Below are positions 23,741 through 35,733 of a DNA stretch of 64,000 bases, piece after piece. Position numbers and translations under genes: made by a program. A model generated the notes under the pieces. It saw only the letters and a list, made by a program, of their open reading frames with translations. It had not been told where the DNA came from and did not search any database. How positions within the stretch are numbered: position 1 is the stretch's first letter; every line of letters starts with the position of its first letter. The DNA lies in the NCBI GenBank assembly GCA_030562195.1, contig CM060200.1, positions 14,136,001 through 14,200,000 of the forward strand, in the 5' to 3' direction. This DNA comes from Nipponacmea schrenckii. Taxonomy: Eukaryota; Mollusca; Gastropoda; Lottiidae.

Positions 23741-24517
23741 TGATTTTAATATCCTTTAATAATGTCCATATGGAGATGGAGATATGGAGAGCTCAACTTT
23801 ATGGTTAAACTTCACCTAGCTCCCGCTCTATGTCAACAACTGTGCTTGTGAGCTAACAATTGTTGCCTAAATTAATAAATAAGTAATGTAAGAATTTTTT
23901 TACACAACCTTTAGAAAAATTTTTTTTTTTTAGATAAATGACCAAGGAACAAACATCAACTTCTAACTAACGAGATTGAAATTAATGAATTGGTTGAGAT
24001 TGATTTGGGAAACAGGACATTCAAACTAAATGGACTGTTGAACATATAGAGCCTGGTAGAGGGGAGGAGAGCTGTAGAAAAAATTACCCAAATAAAACTT
24101 AAGTTATCCTTTTGTATTGCATGGTAGCTAATGTAGTTAATCACCGCCCTCTACTAATAGTTACACCTGAAACCAAAGTGATAAATCACAGCATTCTAGC
24201 CAAAAAATGTAAAAAAAATAAATATATATTATTATGAAGTTCTCAATGAAATAAAGTTCTGAAGATACATTCATTTTGCAATTTATTTTAAGGTATTACA
24301 AAATACCATAATATTAATAGGGTACATGACAAGCGACAAAAAAGGAAGTGAAAATCGAAAAAGCAAAGGTGTCAAAGTATTAGAGCAGGAAGAGGAAGAC
24401 CAAATCTTAAGGAAAGCGATGAAGAATATTTCCAGAAAAGGAGGAAAAATGGACGCGGACAGGTCCTTACAGTTAATATACTTACATAAGTAAACAAGTG
24501 GTTGCCTAGCAAGATAT
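23741..24517. other. Intergenic, no feature recognised
   Basis: The stretch is AT-rich with only short ORFs and no domain recognised. It ends where the first copy of the 0.5-kb duplicated repeat begins. Confidence 0.4.
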
Positions 24518-26594
24518 GCCCATTTATTGCGAATTCACTTATTACTTCGAAATATCATCGGTTCTAATTTGTTCTAATTAATATGCTTTAGAATGCTTTG
24601 CATTAATGTTAATGTTGAATGTACACATGAGGGGTAGGCGATCAGATTCATTAACAAGGGGAAATAACCCTTGCCATATAGTCCATCACACTCTGACCAT
24701 TGTTGGCAAAGCATGTAAAATTTCCTTGACTATTCTCTACAGGAGCCTCCGTTTAGATATGAATATTAAATGACTTGCACATGTTAATGAAGTGCCTACC
24801 AAAATTGTTTTCTCGGTCATCAAGATTATTTCGCAGCAATGCACAGGTGTCAGATTTATAAACATTCTCGTTTTGAAAACAGAGGCTGCTGATGGAAGAG
24901 ATACAGACAGGACTTCGGATGGCTTCACTGTAGCAGCTGCTACCTTTTCACCATCAATTCTCAAAATTTAGATTTAAGACCACCTAACATGCCTTTGACT
25001 TCTTGTTGCCAGACAGACTGAAGTCAACCTGGAACGGAACAATTGACCGAGGTGGAGATGTGGGCAAGATGAAATCCGCAATACTGTACTGTCATGTAAT
25101 GTAAGGTCTAAACACGGGAGGGTATGAAGAATGATGTGGCAATGATGATGATATTTTTATGGTAGACTTCAGTGAAAGTCTGTCACGTCTGTCGTACAAT
25201 AAGGGTTCATTATCATCGACGTACAGACTTTCAACTGATTCTTGTCCTTGATGGTGTATGGTGTCAAGCTCTTTGAGATAGGAAGAACGAGCTGAACCAT
25301 ACACCTGACGATATAATCGGAGGAGGACCTTACGGTCAATGTTGGATAAGATTCAGTATGTTGAGGGCTTTCAGACATTTCTTCTTGAGAAATTTTATAT
25401 TTAGACGGAGACAGTTAACAGTCAAAACTTAGTCCCATTGCTGTTGGTTGTATGTTGCATATGACGCTCGATCGTCTGTATGTTAGTGGAACTGTAACAC
25501 ATCTGAAAGTCATCAACATACAGGGAGCCATCAACCCCTCATCTAGTGGGGGGATGCTATTTATCATTCAGCAACTATTACTAAAAATGGCGTCCCATTA
25601 GGAAACCGTTGTACGCTATTTAGAGTGACATGGCTCGTGTTTTATAGGCTCTGATGGAGGTAAATGAGAAGATTGTTTGACTCAAGGTGCCAAACGAGCC
25701 TTCTATTGATTATCCGTTCCATGGTTTTACAAATACAGCTGATCAATGCTACAGGGCGGTAATTAGTAGGATTTGTACCCCAGGTTTAGGGATGAGAATA
25801 ATGGTAGCAATCACCTTCATCACAAATCTGGTTTAATATGAGTAAAAAGGGGCAACAGCATTCTTTCTCATATCAGCTAAAATATTCTTTAATTCGTCAT
25901 TACATTTAAGAAGACGTCTTCTTACTTGCAGGAGTGTTTTATTTTTCATACGAGAAGAATTAATTTTGTTCTCAATTTCTTGCAGTTTCCGTATCACTGA
26001 AATGATGAGTGATGAATGTTGGTGTTTGAAAGACTAAGTGGAGTGGGGAAAATAAAATTGGTCTTTCAGTTGGAGGCGTGATGTTCTCTTTTAAATGAGA
26101 TAGAAATGAAGGAAAATGGAATAGCAGATGGCTGATGACGAAAAAAACACTGTGATTTTTTTCTCTCTTGATAATGTTATAAACAAACAAGGGCTGACTT
26201 GGACGGGTTAAAAGTCTTTCGCCGTAAAGCTCATATCTATTGACTTTACAAATCACATCCCTGGGAAAGCTATAAATAAAATGAAATGGGATTGATTGTG
26301 TACTTGAAAATCAATTCGTAAGGACAGACATGTTTCAACCTAAATATTTTGTTCCATAGTACTGAACAATGTGTGAACTTTTACTTGGGTAGTCGAATCG
26401 CCTCGGAATTTCTGGTATCTCTGCTTAATAGGTGAGCGCTGGGTAGCCCACTCGTAGGATAAACAATAATGTTGGCCGTAACCAGGAAACTTCAGATGCA
26501 AGAAAAAACATCAGATTTTCAAAATTTCTTAGTAGATATATTATGGTTAGACCAAATAGTGCCTGTAGTATCTTTGATTCTACTTTTTTTGTTT
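24518..26594. repeat. First copy of a ~0.5-kb tandem duplication, split by a LINE
   Basis: Copy 1 consists of 24518-24780 plus about 26366-26594. It runs from gcccatttattgcgaattca to tctttgattctacttt. Copy 2 begins at 26595 with the same words. The uninterrupted join (gacttgcacaatgtgtgaac) is seen in copy 2 at about 50450, which shows that 24781-26365 was inserted. Confidence 0.8.
24781..26365 (-). pseudogene. Decayed LINE with reverse transcriptase and RNase H
   Basis: On the minus strand, 25680-25800 encodes IPKPGVQNPTNYRPVALISC and KTMERIINRRLVWHLES. Further on come LYVDDFQMCYSS-like text (about 25500), YGSARSSYLKELDTIHHQG (25250-25310) and a piece near 24880-24960 (DGEKVAAATVKPSEVLSVSL) that fits an RNase H domain. 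This is the order of the ORF2 product of I/Jockey-type non-LTR elements. Several stops and frameshifts, and no endonuclease domain, show a dead 5'-truncated copy. Confidence 0.75.
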
Positions 26595-26666
26595 GCCCAT
26601 TTATTGCGAATTCAGTTATGGTTCGAAATATAGTCGGTTCTAATGAATATGCTTTAGAGTGCTTTG
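26595..26666. repeat. Second copy of the ~0.5-kb repeat, left part
   Basis: It matches 24518-24590 (gcccatttattgcgaattca, cggttctaatgaatatgctt). It stops at the 5-bp duplication ctttg (26662-26666), where BEL-1 begins. Confidence 0.8.
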
Positions 26667-27205
26667 TGTGGGTTCTGGGCTGATTTGTTCTTAATGCGTT
26701 TATTTAAAGTATTGTCTACTCAAGGTTTTAACCAGCCATTCTTTCAAAATAAAACATCCGTCTTCAAAATATATTTTTTTAATTCTAGGCTGAATAAGAA
26801 TGATTGTCGTAACCAATCGTAGAATATTCTTTTAAAACGATTAACTGGAAATATATAAAAACACACACAAAAATATTAATCTCAAATTCCCGCAAGAGAT
26901 TGCGGCTCATGTAAGAAAAGGCGTCAAATTCATAATAAAAACAATGTAAAAATTATGGAAAGAGAGCGGTACTGCAATATCTTCAAATTATTAAATAAAA
27001 TCACAATAAATTTAAGTTCTATACGGTACCGAATTGTTTCTAGCCGCAGTCTCACAAATGTTTAGGTTTCGTACGTGTATCCGAAGGCTTCCATGATTCC
27101 TTTTTTGATTCCCGTTGACGTTATAACGTTCTGGCTTCCTTGGAGTTCCTAAGACGTTCTTTTTTCTTCGCGACGTAGTCGGGCTTTTCCGTATCGTAAT
27201 AAATA
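26667..27205 (-). repeat. BEL-1 3' LTR
   Basis: About 490 bp match the other LTR with some 15 differences. On the minus strand it ends CCCACA next to the ctttg duplication. Its first bases read TATTTATTACG where the other copy has TGTTTATTACG. Upstream purine-rich GGGGAGCCGG may be part of the polypurine tract region. Confidence 0.8.
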
Positions 27206-27531
27206 ATTTGGATCGTGACAGTAACATACCGGCTCCCCAATTGTGTCGCTTTCCAGATACAATTAAAGATCCGAAAGTAAATTTACTTTTATGAACATAT
27301 AATAATAATAATTAATCATATCGTAAACTTTTGACGCAAAGCACTATTCATGTGTGCGTTATATATTCGACACTTCAAGATACGCGCTTTCACACGAAAT
27401 TATCCCAAATGGATAAAATAACACTATATACACACACGGTATTAAAACTATAATATTTGAACCATCGCGTATCCCGGTTCTTTTTTTTTTTTTATCACTA
27501 ATACTAATTTTATAATTTTTACTTATTAATT

Positions 27532-29760
27532 TCACAACTCTTCAGCTTCCAAAAGTGTACTCAATTTGGTAACAGGTCTCTCTAAGGTACTTGTCTGTGT
27601 TTTAAGTTTAGCGATTCTAACTAACCCATGTCTGTCTTGTTTTGTGTCGATCACACGAGCTAAAGTCCATGAGTTTCTCAGGCTGTGGTCCAATATCATG
27701 ACGACGTCCCCTACTTTGGTATTTCGTTGGGGTTTTAACCACTTTGTACGTTATTGTAGCATTGGGAGATACTCTAAAGTCCATCGTCTCCAGAACAGAT
27801 CAGCAAGGTACTGGACCTGTCTCCGTCTATGTTTAACATACATGCCAGTTTCGTCAGTCGGAATAGGTGCTGACTCTTCATTACGTCCAATTAATTAAAG
27901 ATGATTCGGGGTAAGAGTATCGAGATCATTTGGTGAATCCGACAGTTTTGTAATTGGTCGACTGTTTATTATCGATTCTACTTCGCACATAAGTGTCGAA
28001 AGCGATTCATCATTAAGCCTATGCATCTGTTCCCTTTGCAGGGAGAATAAAACTTTTCTTATTATCCGAATAATTCTCTCCGAAACTCCTCCGTGATGTG
28101 ATGCAGCAGGCGTGTTAAATCGCCATTCAATGTTTTGTCTAGCCATGGTGTCGATGATCTTTGTTTTGTTCCAGGACTCTAAAGCAAGTTGTAATTCATT
28201 TCTGGCTCCAACTAGATTAGCTCCATTGTCTGAGCGTATAAAACTTGGTTTTCCTCTTCTTGCTATAAAGCGACGCAGGGCATTGATGCAGGAATCCGTA
28301 TCAAGGCTATGCGCTTTTTCTATGTGAATGGCTCTTGTGTTCAAACAGGTGAATATTACACCGTACCTCTTCACAATACTTCTTTTAAGTTCGATTTCAT
28401 ACGGACCAAAGAAGTCCATTCCCGTATAGTCAAATGGCAAACCATTAGGGGTTAATCTTTCGGAAGGCTTGACATCTTCTGGTTGTTGATCTTCGCAGTA
28501 TGTCGTTTACATATTACACAAGATGCTTTTGATAATGCTTGAAGCTCCTAATATCCAGTATCTCTTTCTAAGTTGGGATAAAATGCAGTTTTTACCGAGG
28601 TGACCGACTTGTTGATGAGTATGCTTGATCAAGAGGTGTGATAATTTTGACTGTTTAGATAAAATTATCTGATGCTTTGCTTCGGTAGGTATCTGTGATC
28701 TTTCTAAACATCCACCAACTTGTAACATACCATTTCTTACATGTAGATCTAGTTTTAACATAAACCCCTCTTTCATTACTTTTGACCTTTCTTCTTCGAA
28801 GTTCCCATAATATTCTGTTTGTTCGTGTTTTATCAGTATTTCTTCGGCTTCTATCAGGTTCTCCGTTGTAATTAGGCATTTGACCTTTCCGTTAGTTGCA
28901 GATTTCTTTCTTCCAATTCTAGTTTTCAATTCGTTCTTCACCCATACCAAAAGTGCTAAGGCTTTCTTTAGTCTATCAAAGGTGGAGTACTACTGCAATA
29001 GTTTCGCGACAGGATCAAGATCTATCTTCTCTTCGTTTGTAGCATAAGATGACTTTTTTTATTTCAATATCTAATTCTTCATGTAATTCCTTAATTGGTT
29101 TGTTGTTTGGCCAATCAGACTCTGGTTTACTTAAAAAGTTTGGACCATTAAACCATCTTTTATTGTCGATAAGGGCCTTAACAGTTGTTCCTCTTGATGA
29201 TTCGTCTGCTGGATTTTCGGCAGTATTAATATATCTCCACTGTTGGGGTTCTGTACATTATCGTATCAAGTTGACTCTATTGGCAACAGAGGTTTTATAT
29301 CCACTCTCTTCGTTGATAATATAATGTAATACAGCTGTGCTGTCTGTCCAGTAGAATATATCATCTATCCTTATCAATATTTCTTCTAAAATCTTCGTAA
29401 GTTTTACTGATGTAGTAGCTGCAGTTAGTTCCAGTCTTGGTATGGTAACCTTTTTCAACGGACTGACTCTTGCTTTTCTAAGTATTATGGAACAGTTTAT
29501 GGTTCCTTTCCGGTTTACTAACCGTAAATAACAAGAAACTCCATATCCTCGTTGACTTTCGTCAGAAAAACTATGAATTTGTGCAGATACAATTTCTTCA
29601 AAATTAGAAGTTTTGACGCATCTGGGTATTTTGACATTTTCTAAGTCTGATAATTGTTTCAACCATTCTAGCCATATTTGCTTCTGTTTTTCACTGATCT
29701 TTTCATCCAATGCAAGTCCTTGGTGACATAATTCCTGTAATAATAGTTTCGGTGGTAGTA
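27532..29760 (-). pseudogene. BEL-1 RNase H and integrase, broken
   Basis: Read downward from 29760, the segment first has an RNase H region (SFSDESQRGYG, IPRLELTAA, FYWTDSTAVLHYI). The integrase zinc-binding region follows (28507-28950, HTHQQVGHLG; its last cysteines are in another frame). The integrase core (27895-28440) has D9, D71 and E121 of its ORF in GMDFFGP, IRSDNGAN and VSERIIR. The C-terminal domain (WLKPQRNTKVGDVVMI, 27590-27760) has an in-frame stop and ends with TGA at 27532-27534. At least four frame breaks separate the parts. The first residues of this block are split from the rest of RT by BEL-2. Confidence 0.88.
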
Positions 29761-29765
29761 ATGCA

Positions 29766-30331
29766 TGTTACTGCTGTCGATCAGCAGTACTTACGCTTTC
29801 GAGATTGTATTATAGTTCAATGATGGAAGCGCAACTAATGACGTCGTGATCCAATGACGTTGTTATAAACAAGCTATTATTCAAACGGAACTGATTTTAA
29901 GAACTAACATGAAGACGAAGTATTGTGTTTAATTTGAATTCTAACGTGGGAAAAAGGGTACTTTTTATGATCAGGACGTTATAGTGTTTAAAGTGTTTTA
30001 TAGTGTTAAAGTGTATTTTACATTTTCTATTTTAGATTAATTGTTGTGATGATCTGTGCCGTTTGTAGGCCTACGCGTGGTCCGAGACAGTCTGCTGGTC
30101 CGACACGCTTTCCATGATCTGTTCGCTTCACATAATCGTTATTTATTAAGATATTAAGTTTTGTTGCATATAAGCCTACATAGTTTTATTACACTATTTC
30201 AGTTTTTACGAGTTTACAGAATATTAGGTTATTAAGAATATTAAAAGAAATAAGATTGAAGATTAAAGAATTCTTTTTAAGCTGATATCAACACCGTTAT
30301 TGCTTTCCCCCACAACAGCCCAGCTGTCACA
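29766..30331 (+). repeat. BEL-2 5' LTR
   Basis: It is 566 bp long and begins TG, ends CA. It lacks the gagaact-like insertion seen near the end of the 3' copy. Confidence 0.92.
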
Positions 30332-30513
30332 GTAAAAACTTTTACCAACCAAGACTCTCAATCATCATCCAAGACTTCTACATTTTAAGAACGTTGCAAG
30401 ACTTTAAGAAGCTTTAAAGAATTGAAACCAAGATATAAGATTTATGTAGAATTGATTGATTGGAGTTCTTTGTAAAAGGATAATTCAACACACAAGATAC
30501 AAGATAACCTACC

Positions 30514-30976
30514 ATGTCATCTGTAGAAGAAAAGGAATTAGAATTGACCAGCACGTCCATTTCTAAAGAACCAAGATCAAAGCAACTCACAGAAAAAGGA
30601 CAAATTTATCAACATACTATGCACAGTAGAGACTTTATAAGATTAAAAAGAAAACTAAGAAAGTCACTTATGAAATTAGATTGCCTTCTATCTGATCGAG
30701 CTGATGTTGAGACATTGACTGCAGCAAGAGACAGTCATGCATTAATTTCCAACGATTTATATACAGTCTATGAATTATTGGCACAAGCTCTTGAAACTGA
30801 AGAGGAAAAGGATAACCTTCATCAATTATATGATGAAATCGAAATCGAAGAATCCAAGATTATGCATCTCATCAACTCGAGAATTACGCATCTAAACAGC
30901 GATGAACTAGACTCAGCAAGTTCCAAGATTTCAATTAGAACTAAGTCGTCAACAAAGAGCCATCAATCAGACACAT
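30514..30976 (+). pseudogene. BEL-2 gag, N-terminal part
   Basis: From the ATG at 30514 a lysine/glutamate-rich protein of about 150 residues runs until the Harbinger element interrupts it at 30977. The same frame type resumes at 35734 with more charged coiled-coil sequence. BEL gag proteins usually start with such a charged helical region. The last residues of the open frame (after about 154) are read from the transposon end and are not gag. Confidence 0.8.
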
Positions 30977-31170
30977 GGGCCCGGTTTCATAAAGCAGGCT
31001 AAACTTGTTTAGTCGACTAAACTCACTTAGTCGACTAAACTTTTGACGTTAGTCGTTGCACAAAACGTTTAGTCGACTTAAAATTCAGTTTAGACTACTA
31101 AACTTTTAGCCTGCTAGGGAGGAGGCTAAAGTCAACTTTAGTCGACTAAAATCGTTGTTGCTACCTCAAG

Positions 31171-33101
31171 ATGGCGGCTATCATGCACCACCACATCATA
31201 GGCATACAAGGAAGAAGAGCCCTGCGGCGGGAACGGGTGTTTCGAGATAGGAACAATCCGTTGGAGATGTTTCCCGAAGTTGAGGTGCATCGGCGATACC
31301 GCTTCCGTCCACCTACGATCCTCTTCATCGTGGACATGATAGCTCCATCCATTCAGCACCAGACGAGGAGGAACCAAGCCCTGCCAGCCCTCCTTCAGGT
31401 GCTGATCGCCCTCAGGTTCTACGCCTGTGGGACCTTTCAACAGGTGATAGGGGACACCATACAAGTCTCCAAGTCTACGGTGTGCCGGATTGTTAAAAAC
31501 GTTAGTGAAGCGCTGGTCAGACATCTCCGTAGATTTGTCGCGTTTCCGTAAGTCCGGCGGCTGTGAACAGGACGAAGCAGGAATTTTACAAACTGTCAGG
31601 TAGGTTCCTGTGCTCCTCTCAGAAAAATTGCAACATATGCTATCCAAATGTCTTTTGATGTGAAGGTTAGAGGGCATGGGCATATTTTTTCCCAACAAAC
31701 CTAACTTTTTTGGGGCAGGGGTGCAAATTATTTTACTCCATTTCATTGGAGAGTGCATTTCCTGCAACTTCAACTCACGAATCAAATAAATGCCCGACAA
31801 ATACACATGTATTTACCCGTGGGTGGGCAGCTCGAACGGCTACTGACTGCCTTCAACATGCCACCCCAACCTCTTTACCTCTCGCCACATATACCCACCT
31901 TGATCACAGCACCATCAATTAATGTCATTTTCCTTCACTACTTTTCCTTCTGCGTTGTATGTCTTTGTTGATATACGCTTGTCACGGCCTAGTCCCAGGA
32001 CAGGTTATAAAAACTTATTTATGTTATAAAAGGCCTATAATAATATATATTTTTTTGCGTTTCAGGATTTCCTAATGTGATTGGGGCAATCGACTGCACC
32101 CATGTGTGGATCAAGTCCCCAATTGGAGAGAGAGAAAGGGGCTATGTAAATCGAAAAGGCTTCAAAAGCCTGAATGTCCAGGTAAGCTTTTTTGAAGATG
32201 GAATTTGAAAAGATGGTATATGGACTTGATTGAACAACAATTATAGTTTGCAATAAACAGTTGTTGATGTAGGCCCACAAGGCCGATACTTTTAATCCAT
32301 TTAAGATCGAAAAAAGTTGCCGACCATAAATCTAAAAAAACTATTGTTTGTAATTGACAGCAGTCAGCACTTCAACATTTTCCCGGGGGTGTACCAATTG
32401 TTCTTGATTTTCTTTATTATCATACATTATGATCATCTTTTACAGATGATATGCGATCACCGCCACTTGATAACAAATGTAGTTGCCAAATGGCCTGGCT
32501 CTGTCCATGACAGTCGAATCTTTAGGACGTCAACTCTTGCCCATGAATTTGAGAGAGGTAAAGTTTCGAATAATTCAATTATCTGCTCACTGACTGCATT
32601 CCTAATATATCAAAATAAATCCTTTAGCGTAATATTGTTATGCCATTGGCCATGAATAGGCCCATATGGTCTTGACAGTGAATAATAATGTGATGCTTTT
32701 CTAATTTAGGTGTGCATAATGGCATCCTGCTAGGAGATGGAGGTTATCCCTGCAAGCCTTATCTGATGACCCCGTTCATAAATCCAGCCACACCAGAGAG
32801 AAGAAGATTCAACCGATCTCAGACAAGAACAAGAGTTGTTATTGAACAGACTTATGGCATCCTTAAGCAACGTTTTTCGTGTTTAAGAACCGGCATACGC
32901 TTAAAAACTGAATCAATCCCTAAGGTAGTTGTGAGCTGTGTAATTCTGCACAACATCGGTGTCCTCCATCATGACTTGGTAGAACCTGAGTTGCCCCCGG
33001 CAGCTGATCAACAACAACATGATCTACACAATCTTGATGCTGAGGATATCAACGATGGGTTCAGAATTAGACAACTCATTGCAGATACCCATTTTGCTTA
33101 A
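31171..33101 (+). CDS. Harbinger transposase (HARBI1-like), one small frame break
   Basis: Exons at 31171-31599, 32066-32181, 32446-32557 and 32710-33101 have GT-AG borders and consistent phases. The product has an N-terminal HTH-like region (VIGDTIQVSKSTVCRIV) and a DDE_Tnp_4 catalytic core. Its acidic residues appear in GAIDCTHVW, PGSVHDSRIF and VVIEQTYGIL; LLGDGGYP precedes the last. It would nick and join transposon ends. In exon 1, 'gtaagt' at 31548-31553 brings a stop (TAA) and a 2-nt frame shift just before PAAVNRTKQEFYKLS. The summed exons minus two bases give 348 residues, the usual family size, so this is probably a recent 2-nt insertion. The minus-strand ORF over exon 1 is a shadow. 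Confidence 0.88.
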
Positions 33102-33658
33102 ATCATCAAAACTATTGATTTCCATTTATTAAAAAGTGAAATGAATTTTTAGGTTCAAAATGATGTTGAAAGTCATAGATTTAATCAACCTAATTGGAAA
33201 TTCAAACCAAATAAAATAATATGAATATGAAACTTGTAATTCCAATTGTGAACAAAAGATCCAGAGAGTAGTAGTAGTACCTCCTCTCCTCCATTTAATG
33301 TACAAACAACTCATTTCCTACAGCACCCCGTTATTCTCACCGCTCTCTCGAAGGGGAATCCCGCATAAATCATCAGTGTTCTTCAAGTAATTTATGCTTT
33401 GACCTATACAAAAGCGTGGCAGTAATTTAGGTATTGACCGCCAGTCAATTGTATATGTGTCATCCATTGTTCACAGCCCCCACCCCACATGGATACAAGT
33501 GATCCTAAGGCTCAAATGGCTCTGTGGGGTGGAAGGCTGTGATCAGTGAATGACATCATTCCACATTTATCATATTTATTATATACATGTAAAATTTAAA
33601 TAGAACACATTATATATACAGCTACTCCTCTTCTAATCTGTCCTTGGCTAGTTTGATT

Positions 33659-35500
33659 CTAAGTCTTGCTAGTTCTGTTTTGGGTGTCAAAAAAGCTTGC
33701 TGCAGATTGGTAAAACTTAGTTTGCAATGGCAGGAGCACTTTTTTAGAATCTATCTTTGCTTGGAGATATTCCTGCCATGCATCAACTCCCTTTGTTTCT
33801 GCTGCTGGCCTTTTGGTGGCTGTGGGGGCAGGTACATTGGACACTTCAGTTGCTATTGTTCCTGCAATGAATTAATTAGCCTTAGTGATAAGATCAGAAT
33901 TTGGGATTTCCTGATCATGGTGGGGGGGGGGGGGGGGAAAAAAAGGGGACGGGGGTAGTGGTACAGGAATCCTTGGGGGAAAATGATATCATGTGGATCC
34001 CCTCCTCCAAACGCAATTGTCATGCCATGATGGGTAGAGCGTCAATAATAGACGTTAAATAGGCAAATTGCATTAACACTGTTTTAAGGATCTTACCATT
34101 TTCCAGTATCTTCAGCCCCAAGTCCATGATTGTGACCGGGTGGAAATCATCAAATGCTGCAAGCAAGAAATGTTTACTCAGACACATGTACAGAATTGTC
34201 AAAAAGAGAAATATATTCCTACAGTGATAGCAAGAAGTTGATTAAATTAACCACATTTTGAACTTATTTTACTCAGAGTATTTTTCAATTTAATATTTTG
34301 AATGTATGTCTGAAAGTATATTCTTACTTACAGGAAGCACTGTCAATACCAGACTGGAGGCCAACAAGAGTATCTTGCCCCTCATTAAGGCTGATGGCCT
34401 TTTCCTCTGCCTCAGTCAACACTTGGGTAGGGCCTCCACCAGTTCCTGTATTTGAATCAGTCTTTTTTTTACCTGGAAAAGAAAACGTCAATTTACTGAA
34501 ATTAATCAAATTATAAATGAAATGAAATTGAGTTTTACGTACCAAATTTTTGCGCAAATGACAGACTAATTGCAGAGATCTTTAACGTGCACAGAGTGTA
34601 GCACACAGGAACTCGGTTTATTGTCCCATCTGAACAACTAAACTTTTTATTGTCAGATTTATAAGATTTTATAAAATAAGTAACGACCTAGCCCTTGGCC
34701 TACATCGTGTGCAAGATAATGTATTATCAAATATATATTTCAAGCATTGTTGAAACCAGTAGCAGTGGCCTAGTAGGCCTAGCCCTATTATCTTATCCGC
34801 TAGTAATAAACAATGCCTACCTGATTGGAGGATATTCTTGTACTTTCTCCTGATATCTTCCCAGGAGCGTACTGCGTTAATGTTGAAGCTATAATGAATG
34901 AAAACAACGATTAAAACACTAGGCCTATTAACTAAAATATTGGCATTATTGTCATTGACATTTTTAAAGTCGGTGCTTCATTTCGATCGATTGGGGTTTG
35001 GATCATTGGATGGCACCATCAGTTAGCGGGCGACGCTGGGTTTTTATTACCTTACGTCACTGGAGTGAAAAGACCGTCTTCATTGAAATGACATTTGTAA
35101 ATAATAGGCCTAATTCCTAATCGTCCATTTGCCAAATCGACCAAGCAAAGCAATTCGACCAGTCAAGCCCACAACAGTTAGCCTACAGACATTTAGGCCT
35201 AATCCCCTAATGGTGAATTATTCATATTTTGGTAGTAGGCCTAATGAATGATGAATAGTTGGAGTTTGACCGTCGTGATGTGATGCACGCAGTAACTAGG
35301 CCTAGTGAGGCTTACCTGTTGAGGGAGGCAGCTATTTCCTCCCAAGCCCGTCGTTTGGCGGCGAGAGCGGTATTCGTCCCCTTTGGACACTCTAAGATAC
35401 TCCTACGTCTCTCGTACTCCTCCAAAAGCAGAGCTTCCTCTGCTTTAGAGAACGTAGGGGCCTTTTTCCTGGGGCGCTTTTCATTGTCCATCTCGGCCAT
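33659..35500 (-). CDS. Harbinger Myb/SANT-like DNA-binding partner protein
   Basis: Five exons (35316-35500, 34821-34888, 34332-34472, 34097-34156, 33659-33861) join in phase to 218 codons with no internal stop. The N-terminal 90 residues (FSKAEEALLLEEYERRR, AAKRRAWEEIAASLN, VRSWEDIRRKYKNI) are a Myb/SANT-like trihelix domain, close to the NAIF1-type partners that bring Harbinger transposase into the nucleus and to the DNA ends. A glycine/threonine linker and a C-terminal helical part (AWQEYLQAKIDSKK) follow. It is convergent with the transposase gene. The poly-G tract near 33923 and a SINE fragment lie in its introns. Confidence 0.85.
34517..34650 (-). repeat. SINE fragment in the Harbinger partner-gene intron
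   Basis: It shares gatctttaacgtgcacag, tgtagcacac.gg and tcggtttattgtc.catc.gaac with the SINE at 12140-12497, and the same aatgaaatgaaat-type edge. The tRNA head is missing. Confidence 0.7.
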
Positions 35501-35733
35501 TGTTTAGCAGACGACAATCATGCCGGAAGTAAATAAATCTCACGTTTCTAAGCAACGGCACGCGCGAGGCCGCTTATGCATTTAAAATCATCGACTAACG
35601 TTAGACGGCTAAACTTGAAGTTTAGCCGGCCATGTGAAACGGAGTTTAGCCGTCTAAACCTCGGCGACTAACCTTAAACGGCTAAGTAGGTTTAGTAGAC
35701 TAAAAGTTTAGCCTGCTTTATGAAACCGGCCCC

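Larger units (their letters stand above)
30977..35733 (+). mobile_element. PIF/Harbinger DNA transposon inside BEL-2 gag
   Basis: Inverted ends share ccggtttcataaagcaggct at 30982-31001 and, reverse-complemented, at about 35709-35729. Subterminal regions are full of the palindrome tttagtcgactaaa and variants (30999-31150; 35585-35705). It carries a four-exon transposase on the plus strand and a five-exon Myb/SANT-like gene on the minus strand, the two-gene plan known for animal Harbinger elements. A 3-bp duplication is not clear: 'cat' lies at the left border and one base off the right border. Confidence 0.9.

Noticed and set aside
30332..30360. tRNA primer-binding site of BEL-2
   Set aside because: The bases after the LTR (gtaaaaacttttaccaacc) do not match a tRNA 3' end that I can name with confidence.
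31138..31806. 222-codon minus-strand ORF
   Set aside because: It is the antisense shadow of Harbinger transposase exon 1 and its intron; the plus strand has the HARBI1 motifs.
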